Program-made: the position numbers and the translations under genes | NCBI GenBank assembly: GCA_902488525.1 | Contig: CABTWP010000030.1 | Coordinates: forward strand, 1 to 25,881 | Direction: 5' to 3' | Length of the DNA stretch: 25,881 nt | Origin: an uncultured Collinsella sp. | GTDB taxonomy: Bacteria > Actinomycetota > Coriobacteriia > Coriobacteriales > Coriobacteriaceae | In this document: positions 6,759-14,078 of the stretch, in pieces | Layout of the letters: each line of letters begins with the position of its first letter | Numbering within the stretch: the stretch's first letter is position 1 | The notes under the pieces: model-generated | The model's input: only the letters and a program-made list of their open reading frames with translations | The model's database searches: none | What the model was told of the DNA's origin: nothing

Positions 6759-7070
6759 ATGGCACTCAGCGAGAAAGACGTGCGCGGCATCGCCGAGTAC
6801 GCAAAGATCGCACTGACCGATGACGAGCTCGCCCAGATGACGTCCTACCTGAACGACGCCGTCCAGATGCTCGAGCCCGTCTTGCAATATGACTTGCCCG
6901 ACGTGGAGCCCACGTTCCATCCCATCGGAAGCCTGTCCAACGTGATGGGCGACGACCTGCGCGAACCCGAGCGCGACCTGCCGCTCGACGTCGCACTCGA
7001 AAACGCCGGCAGCGCGCGCGACCGCTACTTCCGCGTGCCGTCCATTTTGGGAGAGGGGGAGAGCGAGTAA
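6759..7070 (+). CDS. gatC: Asp/Glu-tRNA(Asn/Gln) amidotransferase subunit C
   Basis: The product is 103 residues beginning MALSEKDVRGIAEYAKIALT, the usual GatC opening. The ATG at 6759 is chosen over 6741 because GGAAGGGA (6745-6752) is well placed for it. GatC wraps around the GatA-GatB interface and stabilises the enzyme that amidates misacylated Glu-tRNA(Gln) and/or Asp-tRNA(Asn) in the cytoplasm. The C-terminal RDRYFRVPSILGEGE matches the family. Its TAA overlaps the ATG of gatA by one base, so the operon is translationally coupled. Nothing unusual is seen. Confidence 0.95.
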   Translation: MALSEKDVRGIAEYAKIALTDDELAQMTSYLNDAVQMLEPVLQYDLPDVEPTFHPIGSLSNVMGDDLREPERDLPLDVALENAGSARDRYFRVPSILGEGESE

Positions 7071-8584
7071 TGGCGCAGAGCTTCGATTCCCTTACCGCCG
7101 CCCAGATTGCCGCGGGTGTTGCCGCCGGCGACTTTACCGCTACCGAGATGGCCAAGGCCTCTCTCGCCGCCATCGAGGCGCGCGAGGGCGGGGTCCAGGC
7201 ATTCCTGCAGGTGTCGCCCGAGCTTGCGCTCGAGGCCGCCGCGCGCGTGGATGCCGACCGCGCCGCAGGCAAGCCGCTGCCCCCGCTCGCGGGCGTGCCG
7301 CTGGCCATCAAGGACAATATGAACCTCGTGGGCACGCGCACCACCTGCGCCTCCCGCATGCTCGAGGATTACCAGAGCGTCTACACCGCCACCTGCGTCC
7401 AGCGCATGCTCGATGCCGGCTGTCTGCCCATGGGCAAGGCCAACATGGACGAGTTTGCCTTTGGCAGCTCCACCGAGAGCTCGGCGTTCCACCGCACCAA
7501 CAACCCCTGGGATACCGAGCGCGTGCCCGGCGGCTCTTCGGGCGGCTCCGCTGCAGCCGTCGCCGCGGGTGAGGTCGCGCTCTCGCTGGGCTCGGACACC
7601 GGCGGCTCCATTCGCCAGCCGGCGTCGCTGTGCGGCGTGGTGGGCTTTAAGCCCACGTATGGAGCCGTGAGCCGTTACGGCGTGGTCGCTTTTGGCTCGT
7701 CGCTCGACCAGGTGGGCCCCTTTGGCCGTACGGTCGAGGATGTCGCGCTGGCCATGAACGCGCTTACCGGCGCGGGCCACGATCCGTACGACTGCACCAG
7801 CCAGGATTGCGCCGTCGACTTTACCGAGCACCTCAACGACAGCATCGAGGGCAAGCGCGTGGGCATCATCCCCGCGTTTATGGAGGCCGAGGGCCTGACG
7901 CCCGAGGTCAAGGCCGCTGTTCAGCGCGCCGCCCAGGAGCTGCAGAACCAGGGCGCCGAGCTGGTCGAGGTCGACCTGCCGCACCTGGACGCCGCCATCG
8001 CCGCCTACTACGTCATCGGCCCGGCCGAGGCGTTCTCCAACCTGGCCCGCTTCGACGGCATTCGCTACGGTTACCAGGAGGAGGGCTGCGCCAACCTGTC
8101 CGACCAGAGCTCGCTCTCGCGCGCCCATGGCTTTGGCGCCGAGGCCAAGCGCCGTCAGATGCTCGGCGCCTACCTGCTGAGCTCGGGCGTGTACGACAAG
8201 TACTACTACGCCGCGCAAAAGGCCCGCACGCTCATCACGCAGGACTACGACGCCGCGTATGCCAAGGTGGACACCATCCTTATGCCCGCCTCGCCGCGCA
8301 CGGCCTTTAAGTTTGGCGAGATCAGCGACCCCACGCAGATGTACCTTTCCGACCTGTACACCATCTCGCTCAACATTTGCGGCAACGGTGGCATCTCGGT
8401 GCCGCTGGGCCTGGGCGAGGATACTCAGCTGCCCGTTTCTGCCCAGCTGGTGGGTCCGGCCTTTAAGGATCGTCAGCTGCTCACGTTTGCCCGCGCCCTG
8501 GAGCGCGGCTTTGCCGATGCCGCCACGGGGGCGCCCGCGCTTTCCGTCGCGCCCGATTTTGCCGGGAAGGGAGGCGAGCTGTAA
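7070..8584 (+). CDS. gatA: Asp/Glu-tRNA(Asn/Gln) amidotransferase subunit A
   Basis: This is a 504-residue amidase-signature enzyme that hydrolyses glutamine and supplies ammonia through a tunnel to GatB. The Ser-cisSer-Lys triad is readable: K81 in PLAIKDN, S156 in PGGSSGGSAAAV and S180 in GSDTGGSIRQPAS. Spacing between these residues (75 and 24) is the family norm. Length is normal and no frame disruption is visible. It overlaps gatC by one base upstream and gatB by one base downstream, so the three subunits are made in step. Confidence 0.97.
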   Translation: MAQSFDSLTAAQIAAGVAAGDFTATEMAKASLAAIEAREGGVQAFLQVSPELALEAAARVDADRAAGKPLPPLAGVPLAIKDNMNLVGTRTTCASRMLEDYQSVYTATCVQRMLDAGCLPMGKANMDEFAFGSSTESSAFHRTNNPWDTERVPGGSSGGSAAAVAAGEVALSLGSDTGGSIRQPASLCGVVGFKPTYGAVSRYGVVAFGSSLDQVGPFGRTVEDVALAMNALTGAGHDPYDCTSQDCAVDFTEHLNDSIEGKRVGIIPAFMEAEGLTPEVKAAVQRAAQELQNQGAELVEVDLPHLDAAIAAYYVIGPAEAFSNLARFDGIRYGYQEEGCANLSDQSSLSRAHGFGAEAKRRQMLGAYLLSSGVYDKYYYAAQKARTLITQDYDAAYAKVDTILMPASPRTAFKFGEISDPTQMYLSDLYTISLNICGNGGISVPLGLGEDTQLPVSAQLVGPAFKDRQLLTFARALERGFADAATGAPALSVAPDFAGKGGEL

Positions 8585-10260
8585 TGAAGGAGCTTTCCGA
8601 GGTCCTACAGGATTGGGAGGCCGTGATCGGCCTGGAGATCCATACCGAGCTCACCGCACTCGATACCAAGATGTTCTGCAACTGCAAGCTCAGCCACGAT
8701 GACGAGCCCAACGCCAACGTGTGCCCGGTGTGCCTGGGCCTGCCCGGCGCCCTGCCGGTGCCCAACAAGCGCGCCATCGAGAGCATCGTCAAGGCCGGTC
8801 TCGCCACCAACTGCGAGATCCAGCGCCACTCGATGTTCTACCGCAAGCACTACTTTTATCCCGACATGGCCAAGAACTTCCAGACCACGCAGGGTCCGGT
8901 CGCCTTTGCCATGTACGGCCACCTGGACCTGGATGTGACCGGTCGCGGTGCCGCCGAGCGCCCTGACTGCGCGTTTGGTGAGGCCGAGGCCCGGAGCCTG
9001 GCGAGCGCTTCGGCCAACGCCGAGGGCCTGTCCACGTCTATGACGTCGACCATGCGCGAGGGCAACCAGCGCGCCGGTCACCTGGCAAGCTACGATGCGT
9101 CCAACCTGCAGATGCCCGAGCGTCGCGAGGACGGTTCCTACACGGTGCCCATCCGCATCCTGCGCATCCACATGGAGGAGGACGCCGCCAAGATGGTCCA
9201 CGTGGGCGGCGCCGAGGGCCGCATTACCGCCGCGGCCGAGTCGCTCGTCGACTACAACCGCTGCGGCACGCCTTTGATTGAGCTCGTCACCGAGCCCGAC
9301 CTGCGCACGCCCGAGGAAGCTCGCCTGTTTATGGAGAAGCTCCGTCGCATCTTTGTGACACTGGGCATTTCTGACTGCTCCATGGAGAAGGGCTCCATGC
9401 GTTGCGACGGCAACGTGTCGCTGCGCCGTCGCGGCGAGACCAAGCTGGGCACCAAGACCGAGCTCAAGAACCTCAACTCGTTTAAGAGCCTGCATGGCGG
9501 CCTTGCCTACGAGATCTGCCGTCAGGCCGAGGTGCTCGAGGAGGGCGGCATCATCTATCAGGAGACCCGCCACTGGGAGCCCAGCCGCAAGCGCACCGTG
9601 GTTATGCGTGTGAAGGAAACGGCCGACGACTACCGCCTGTTCCCCGACCCCGATCTGGCTCCGTTCGATCTGGACGACGAGTTCATCGACCGCTGCCGTG
9701 GCGAGATCCCCGAGCTGCCCGATGCCAAGCGCGTCCGTTTTGAGGCCGACTTTGGCATTAAGGCCGCCGATGCCGAGCAGATTGCCGGCGACCCCGAGTT
9801 TGCCGAGTTCTTTGAGGCCGCTGCTGCCGGTATGGCTGGCAAGGAGGCCCAGACGGTCGCAAACCTGCTGGTGAACGAGATGATCGCCTATCTTAAGGGC
9901 GCAGGCGTGTCGCTCGCCGAGTCCGGCATCGCGCCGGCTCAGGTGGCAGCCCTTGCCAAGCTGCTCGCGACCGATGCCATCAGCTCCAACCAGGCGCACG
10001 AGGTCTTTGAGGCCATGGCCCAGACCGGCGACGACCCCAACAAGATCGTCGACGAGCGCGGTATGCGTCAGGTGAGCGATGCCGGCGCGCTGCAGCCGAT
10101 TGTGGACGAGGTGCTGGCTAACTGTGCCGATCAGGCGCAGCAGTATCGTGACGGCAACCAGAAGGTCATCGGCTTTTTGGTGGGCCAGTGCATGAAGGCG
10201 AGCCGCGGCAAGGGCAACCCGAAGCTCTTCAACGAGTTGCTGAGAACGTCGCTCTCGTAA
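8584..10260 (+). CDS. gatB: Asp/Glu-tRNA(Asn/Gln) amidotransferase subunit B
   Basis: The product is 558 residues. GatB binds the misacylated tRNA, phosphorylates its side chain with ATP and accepts ammonia from GatA. The N-terminal kinase-like core has VIGLEIHTEL and a zinc-type cluster, FCNC and VCPVCLGLPGALPV. RKHYFYPDMAKNFQ, EEDAAKM and DYNRCGTPLIELVTEPD follow in family order. The C-terminal YqeY-like tRNA-binding tail extends to the stop at 10260 (KVIGFLVGQCMKASRGKGNP). About 80 residues beyond the core of the shortest family members is within the normal range. It is the last gene of the operon and is followed at once by the long palindromic element. Confidence 0.97.
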   Translation: MKELSEVLQDWEAVIGLEIHTELTALDTKMFCNCKLSHDDEPNANVCPVCLGLPGALPVPNKRAIESIVKAGLATNCEIQRHSMFYRKHYFYPDMAKNFQTTQGPVAFAMYGHLDLDVTGRGAAERPDCAFGEAEARSLASASANAEGLSTSMTSTMREGNQRAGHLASYDASNLQMPERREDGSYTVPIRILRIHMEEDAAKMVHVGGAEGRITAAAESLVDYNRCGTPLIELVTEPDLRTPEEARLFMEKLRRIFVTLGISDCSMEKGSMRCDGNVSLRRRGETKLGTKTELKNLNSFKSLHGGLAYEICRQAEVLEEGGIIYQETRHWEPSRKRTVVMRVKETADDYRLFPDPDLAPFDLDDEFIDRCRGEIPELPDAKRVRFEADFGIKAADAEQIAGDPEFAEFFEAAAAGMAGKEAQTVANLLVNEMIAYLKGAGVSLAESGIAPAQVAALAKLLATDAISSNQAHEVFEAMAQTGDDPNKIVDERGMRQVSDAGALQPIVDEVLANCADQAQQYRDGNQKVIGFLVGQCMKASRGKGNPKLFNELLRTSLS

Positions 10261-10264
10261 GCGG

Positions 10265-10405
10265 GAACCCGGGAGCCCCGGCAGGGCGGGTGCTTCCTCA
10301 AAATTTCGAACAGTCCTGCGCAAGACGAAGGCCACATTAAGTGGCCTTCTTTGCGTGCGGAACTCATTTTGAGCAAGCACCCGCCCTGCCGGGGCTCCCG
10401 GGTTC
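10265..10405. repeat. 141-bp cruciform element enclosing a terminator-like hairpin
   Basis: The outer arms 10265-10295 and 10375-10405 are perfect 31-bp complements, and after one mismatch pairing continues for 8 more bp (to 10304 and 10366). Inside is a smaller hairpin, GAAGGCCAC-ATTAA-GTGGCCTTC (10327-10349), then TTTG. It begins 4 bases after the gatB stop. Related sequence in the opposite orientation is at 25811-25881, so this is a dispersed family and not a simple local terminator. It may still act as the gatCAB terminator. Confidence 0.9.
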
Positions 10406-10453
10406 TGCAACGACTCGGCCGTTCGGGTCAGGTAGGCTGAATGGAATAGAGTG

Positions 10454-10484
10454 AATGGGCGCGCCGTTTGCACGCCCATTTTTT
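10454..10484 (+). terminator. Rho-independent terminator
   Basis: The stem AATGGGCG / CGCCCATT (10454-10461, 10473-10480) merges into a six-T run. It lies 190 bp after gatB and just before the metal-efflux promoter, so it insulates that operon from gatCAB read-through. Confidence 0.8.
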
Positions 10485-10553
10485 GTGGATGTGGCGCAGG
10501 GGCGGTCCCCTTGGTCACATCGCGCCCCAAGATTTCCAAAAAGTTAACCTTTG

Positions 10554-10583
10554 TTGACCTTAATAGTTAGATAAACTAAACTA
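10554..10583 (+). promoter_or_regulatory. Metal-efflux operon promoter with overlapping palindromic operator
   Basis: A -35 TTGACC (10554-10559) and a -10 TAAACT (10577-10582) are separated by exactly 17 bp. Between them and over the -10 lies the near-palindrome TAGTTAGATAAACTAAACTA (10564-10583; TAGTT and AACTA arms). A repressor bound here would block RNA polymerase. The TTAG/CTAA half-site look resembles DtxR/MntR-type boxes, but the regulator is not encoded in this window. Confidence 0.65.
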
Positions 10584-10620
10584 TTTTTCAAAAGTGTGCT
10601 CGAGCAAACTTGTTTACTCG

Positions 10621-10653
10621 GGTGCTGAGGCACCGTGCCGCGTCAAATGCGGC
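10621..10653 (+). other. Two adjacent hairpins in the 5' leader of the metal-efflux operon
   Basis: GGTGC-TGAG-GCACC (10621-10634) and GCCGC-N7-GCGGC (10637-10653) stack directly before the ribosome site AAAGGGAGA. The leader from the predicted transcription start is about 80 bases. I do not recognise it as a known riboswitch; it could simply protect the mRNA end. Confidence 0.45.
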
Positions 10654-10669
10654 AAAAGGGAGAAGCAAC

Positions 10670-10915
10670 ATGAAGAAGTCGACGTTCAATACCCTGCTTG
10701 TCGGTGGCGGTTTTCTGCTTGGTACGGCCGGCATCAAGCTGCTTACCAGCGCTCCGGTCAAGAATGCCTGCGTGCAAGGTATCGCGTGCGGCATGCGCAT
10801 CAAGAACGGCTACCAGGACATGGTCGAGCAGGCCAAGGCTAATGTCGACGACATGGTTGCCGAGGCTGCCTATCTCACCCAGAGCGAGGCCGCTGCGGAC
10901 AAGGCAGCCGAGTAG
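10670..10915 (+). CDS. Small membrane protein of P-ATPase operon, DUF6110 / PacL-like
   Basis: The product is 81 residues; AAAGGGAGA at 10655-10663 selects the ATG at 10670. A glycine-rich N-terminal membrane helix (FNTLLVGGGFLLGTAGIKLL) is followed by SAPVKNACVQGIACGMRI and a charged amphipathic helix (GYQDMVEQAKANVDDMVAEA). I recognise this as DUF6110-like. The plan matches, from memory, the mycobacterial PacL proteins (DUF1490), small membrane partners encoded just before metal-efflux ATPases such as CtpC: helix, AP-(L/V)-basic motif, small-residue stretch, then EQA..D..AEA. Unlike PacL1 it has no His/Asp-rich metal-binding tail and ends QSEAAADKAAE. The ATPase gene starts 18 bp downstream, so it is presumably a dedicated partner, chaperone or scaffold. 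That role is inference. Confidence 0.75.
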   Translation: MKKSTFNTLLVGGGFLLGTAGIKLLTSAPVKNACVQGIACGMRIKNGYQDMVEQAKANVDDMVAEAAYLTQSEAAADKAAE

Positions 10916-10933
10916 CGCTCCCAGGCATAAACA

Positions 10934-13009
10934 ATGAGATTCTCGATTATTAGCGAGATCCCCGGCAGGACCCGTCTTCAATTGGCGGGTCCTGTGCCAG
11001 AGAGCGATCTCGATGCGCTTCTTAAGCTCATCGGCGATATCGATGGCGTGCACAAGGTGCGCGTTTACGGTCGTATTGGCCAGATGGCGCTCGAATATGA
11101 CGAGCAGCGTCGCGCGGCCGTGCTCGATGCCCTGGACGCGCTCGATGCTCAGGCCATTGCCGACGCAAAGACGGGTTACGTGATGCAGCTTGAGCCACGT
11201 AAGCATAAGCTCGTCATGGATCTTGCCACACTTATCGGCGCCCACTACGCGCGCCGCTGGTTCTTACCGACGCCGCTGCGTGCGGTGTTTGTCGTGGCCG
11301 GTTACATGGCATTTTTGCGCGCTGCCCTTCATGAGCTAGCGCAGCCGCGCCTGACCGTTCCCGTGCTCGACGCTTCGGCCATCGGCATTTCGTTCGTCAA
11401 GCGTGATGTCGATACCGCGGGGCAGACGATGTTCCTGCTCAACGTGGGCGAGCTGCTCGAGGACTACACCCGCGCCATGAGCGAAAACGAGCTCATCAAC
11501 TCGCTGCTCGATGTGCCCGACAAGGCGCAAAAGGTCGTCGGCGACACCGAGGTAAGCGTTGCCGCCACCGAGCTTGAGCCCGGCGACTTGGTCGCTGTGC
11601 GCACTGGCATGTCCATTTGCATCGACGGAGTGGTCGAGCAGGGGAGCGCTATGGTCAACCAGGCGACCCTGACTGGCGAGCCGCTGGCCGTCGAGCGCAG
11701 CGTGGGCGACGACGTGTTCGCCGGTACCGTCGTGGAAGACGGCGGCATCTTGGTGCGCGTGCGCGCCAATACGGCGCAAACCAAACTGCGCTCAATCGTC
11801 TCGCTCGTGCAGACAGCCGACTCGCTCAAGTCCGAAGGCCAGTCGCATATGGAGGACCTTGCCAACAAGATCGTCCCGTGGAACTTCCTGCTCGCGGGCC
11901 TTGTCGCGCTCACCACACGTAGCCTCATCAAGACCTCGGCGGCGCTGATGGTCGACTACTCGTGTGCACTCAAGCTCACGGGTTCCGTTGCCGTCATGAC
12001 CGCCATGAGCGATGCTGCCAAGATGGGCGTCATGGTCAAGGGCGCAAAGTACTTTGAGTCGTTTGCCAAGGCCGACACCATCGTGTTTGATAAGACCGGC
12101 ACGCTCACCGAGGCGCAGCCGCGCCTTGCCTGCGTGCTCACCACCGATGGCTGGAGCGAGGACGAGATCCTGCGCCTTTCCGCTTGCTTGGAGGAGCATT
12201 TCCCGCATCCGGTGGCACGCGCCGTCGTCAACGCTGCTCGCGAGCGTGGGCTCGAGCACCGCGAGCGTCACGCTGCGGTCGAGTACATCGTGGCACACGG
12301 CATCGCTTCGTCCATCGAAGGGCGTCGCGCGATTATCGGCTCGGCACACTTTGTGTTTGAGGACGAGGGTGCGCAGCTCGAGTCCGACATTAAGGAGCGA
12401 GTTGAGTCCCAGATGCAGGGCCTGTCGCCGCTGTATCTGGCAGTCGATGGCACCGTTGTGGGCGTGCTCGGCATCGAGGATCCACTCAAGCCCGGGGTCC
12501 GCGAGGCCATCGCCGACCTGCATGCGCTGGGCGTTAGGCACGTGGTCATGCTCACGGGCGACTCGGAGCGCACGGCCGAGCGCATTGCGCGCGAGGCGGG
12601 AGTCGACGAGTTTAAGGCCGAGCTGCTGCCCGAGGACAAGTACGCGTATGTGGAGCGGATTAAGCGCGAGGGGCGCCACGTTGCCATGGTGGGCGACGGC
12701 GTCAACGATTCGCCGGCGCTCGGTTTGGCCGACGTGGGCCTGGCGATGGGTGGCGGAAGCGACATCGCCAAGGAGGTCGCCGACATCATCCTGACCGATA
12801 CGGATCTTGCTGCGATCGTGCGCCTGCGCCGCATGAGTCAGGGGCTTATCGACCGTCTGACGAGTTCGTATTCCAAGGTGATGCTCACCAACTCGGCGCT
12901 GTTGGCATTGGGTATTACCGGCGCGATTACCCCGCAGACGTCGTCGCTGCTGCACAACGGCTCGACGATTGCCTACAGTCTGGGCAACGCGAAGGCTTAC
13001 CTGCGTTAG
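10934..13009 (+). CDS. P1B-type heavy-metal-translocating ATPase
   Basis: The product is 691 residues. Residues 1-75 resemble an HMA fold (EIPGRTRLQL, HKVRVYGRIGQMALEYD) but lack the CxxC metal-binding pair. The ATPase core has the actuator loop LTGEPLAV, the phosphorylation motif DKTGT (D386), the P1B-specific His-Pro in EEHFPHPVARAVV and the hinge MVGDGVNDSPAL. The membrane metal site is VDYSCALKL (C344), where most relatives have CPC, SPC or TPC. Few strongly hydrophobic segments precede the actuator domain. It should pump a divalent metal out of the cytoplasm; Mn or Zn is suggested only by the resemblance to the CtpC/PacL1 arrangement. The start has only a weak AGG ribosome site, consistent with coupling to the small upstream gene. 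Transcription ends at the hairpin at 13040. Confidence 0.9.
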   Translation: MRFSIISEIPGRTRLQLAGPVPESDLDALLKLIGDIDGVHKVRVYGRIGQMALEYDEQRRAAVLDALDALDAQAIADAKTGYVMQLEPRKHKLVMDLATLIGAHYARRWFLPTPLRAVFVVAGYMAFLRAALHELAQPRLTVPVLDASAIGISFVKRDVDTAGQTMFLLNVGELLEDYTRAMSENELINSLLDVPDKAQKVVGDTEVSVAATELEPGDLVAVRTGMSICIDGVVEQGSAMVNQATLTGEPLAVERSVGDDVFAGTVVEDGGILVRVRANTAQTKLRSIVSLVQTADSLKSEGQSHMEDLANKIVPWNFLLAGLVALTTRSLIKTSAALMVDYSCALKLTGSVAVMTAMSDAAKMGVMVKGAKYFESFAKADTIVFDKTGTLTEAQPRLACVLTTDGWSEDEILRLSACLEEHFPHPVARAVVNAARERGLEHRERHAAVEYIVAHGIASSIEGRRAIIGSAHFVFEDEGAQLESDIKERVESQMQGLSPLYLAVDGTVVGVLGIEDPLKPGVREAIADLHALGVRHVVMLTGDSERTAERIAREAGVDEFKAELLPEDKYAYVERIKREGRHVAMVGDGVNDSPALGLADVGLAMGGGSDIAKEVADIILTDTDLAAIVRLRRMSQGLIDRLTSSYSKVMLTNSALLALGITGAITPQTSSLLHNGSTIAYSLGNAKAYLR

Positions 13010-13039
13010 CAGACGTGTTCGCCCACGTTATCTGGTCTT

Positions 13040-13079
13040 CGCCCAGACGGCATCGGTGTCGTCTGGGCGCAGGCCTTTT
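13040..13079 (+). terminator. Terminator of the metal-efflux operon
   Basis: A perfect 10-bp stem CGCCCAGACG / CGTCTGGGCG (13040-13049, 13060-13069) is followed after six bases by four T. It lies 30 bp after the ATPase stop. Confidence 0.7.
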
Positions 13080-13083
13080 GCAT

Positions 13084-13132
13084 TTGACCATTTGCTAGCT
13101 TCTCTTTAAAGTGTTGCTAGCAGGGCTAGCAA
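13084..13132 (+). promoter_or_regulatory. Toxin-antitoxin promoter with triple GCTAGC operator
   Basis: The -35 TTGACC (13084-13089) and the -10 TAAAGT (13107-13112) are 17 bp apart. A perfect palindrome TTGCTAGC-AGG-GCTAGCAA (13114-13132) sits over the expected transcription start, and another TTGCTAGC (13092-13099) lies in the spacer. Such repeated half-sites are typical targets of ribbon-helix-helix antitoxins, so the pair is probably autoregulated. Confidence 0.75.
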
Positions 13133-13152
13133 TTGAAGGGAGCGGGATCGAC

Positions 13153-13506
13153 GTGGGTGCTGTTAGCGGCATGGCGCAGGTGAACGTTCGCGTGGATCGT
13201 CAGGTCAAGAACCGTGCCGAGGAGGCGCTGCAGCTTTCGGGCAGGTCACTGCCCGAGCTCATCAAAAAGGTCGTGGCCAAGGTCGCACAGGGTGGCGGGC
13301 AGTGTGAGGAAGTGCTGTCTGCCGTTGATGGCCGGCAACAGACCGTCGCGCACGATACGCCGTTCGCCGCGTCGTGGGCAGCGGCAGACCGGCTTTATGC
13401 AGATTTGGGCATCGCTGCGTCGCCCGTATCCGACGATCGCGATTGGGACACAATCTATTCCGACGCCATGGATGAGCATTATCGCCAAAAGGGGATGATC
13501 CAGTGA
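13153..13506 (+). CDS. Ribbon-helix-helix antitoxin, RelB/DinJ-like
   Basis: The product is 117 residues from the GTG at 13153, which GAAGGGAG (13135-13142) precedes by 10 bases; the in-frame ATG at 13171 has no ribosome site. The N-terminus AQVNVRVDRQVKNRAEEAL with LSGRSLPELIKKVVAKVA is the strand-helix-helix pattern of RelB/DinJ DNA-binding antitoxins. The acidic C-terminal half (DDRDWDTIYSDAMDEHYRQ) probably folds onto and masks the toxin. Its stop overlaps the toxin start by 4 bp (GTGA). The palindromic operator directly upstream supports autorepression. Confidence 0.8.
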   Translation: MGAVSGMAQVNVRVDRQVKNRAEEALQLSGRSLPELIKKVVAKVAQGGGQCEEVLSAVDGRQQTVAHDTPFAASWAAADRLYADLGIAASPVSDDRDWDTIYSDAMDEHYRQKGMIQ

Positions 13507-14018
13507 GTGGGGTGCCTCTCAAGATCATGGTGGACGCCAACGTATGGGTCGATTCGTTTTGCGTCGACCATGCCGAGTCGCTTGCCGCACGCGCGTTTAT
13601 TGGGCAGGCGACGGAGGCGGGGGCATTGCTGTTCTTTCCGGTGCATATCGCCAAGGACGTGCTGTACGTTGTCCAACACGAACTGAAGCGCAGCGTTCTT
13701 GCCAGCGGGGGAGCGCTCGACGAGGCATCTGCCCGTGCAATTGGCGATGCGGCGTTGGCGTTTGTTCGGAACATGACCGAAAACGCCACGGCCGTGGGCG
13801 CAGATGCGTCGGACCTTTGGCTGGCCGACAAATACTTAGCGCTCCATCGCGATTACGAGGACAACTTGGTGCTCGCCGCGTGTAAGCGCGCACAGGTCGA
13901 TTACTTGGTGACCAACGATCGCAAGCTGCTCGAACATGCCGATCTTGCAGCAAAGAAACCTCGTCAAATGATGCCGATTCTTGCTTTGGCCGAACGCGGT
14001 GGGCGGGTGTCCTGCTAG
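13503..14018 (+). CDS. PIN-domain ribonuclease toxin (VapC-like)
   Basis: The product is 171 residues from the GTG at 13503, with AAGGGGA 7 bases upstream. The PIN acidic residues are visible: D11 in IMVDANVWVDSF, D117 and D120 in HRDYEDNLVLAAC, and D139 in YLVTNDRKLL; E60 may complete the site. PIN toxins are Mg-dependent RNases that cut tRNA, rRNA or mRNA. The target cannot be read from sequence. The 4-bp overlap with a ribbon-helix-helix gene gives a RelB-like antitoxin with a PIN toxin, a hybrid pairing. The active site looks intact. A hairpin at 14031-14070 closes the unit. Confidence 0.83.
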   Translation: MSGVPLKIMVDANVWVDSFCVDHAESLAARAFIGQATEAGALLFFPVHIAKDVLYVVQHELKRSVLASGGALDEASARAIGDAALAFVRNMTENATAVGADASDLWLADKYLALHRDYEDNLVLAACKRAQVDYLVTNDRKLLEHADLAAKKPRQMMPILALAERGGRVSC

Positions 14019-14030
14019 CGCCTGGCTGTC

Positions 14031-14070
14031 TGCGTGGCCTTCGGAACGTCAGCGCTCAGAAGGCCACGCA
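14031..14070. terminator. Shared hairpin between convergent genes
   Basis: Perfect 12-bp arms TGCGTGGCCTTC and GAAGGCCACGCA (14031-14042, 14059-14070) lie between the toxin and the convergent minus-strand gene. T-runs are poor on both sides. It probably serves as a bidirectional terminator. Confidence 0.6.
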
Positions 14071-14078
14071 TCCTTAAA

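Noticed and set aside
8605..10539. 644-codon minus-strand open frame opposite gatB
   Set aside because: It runs antisense through gatB and the cruciform element. Composition is that of a GC-rich shadow and no family motif is visible.
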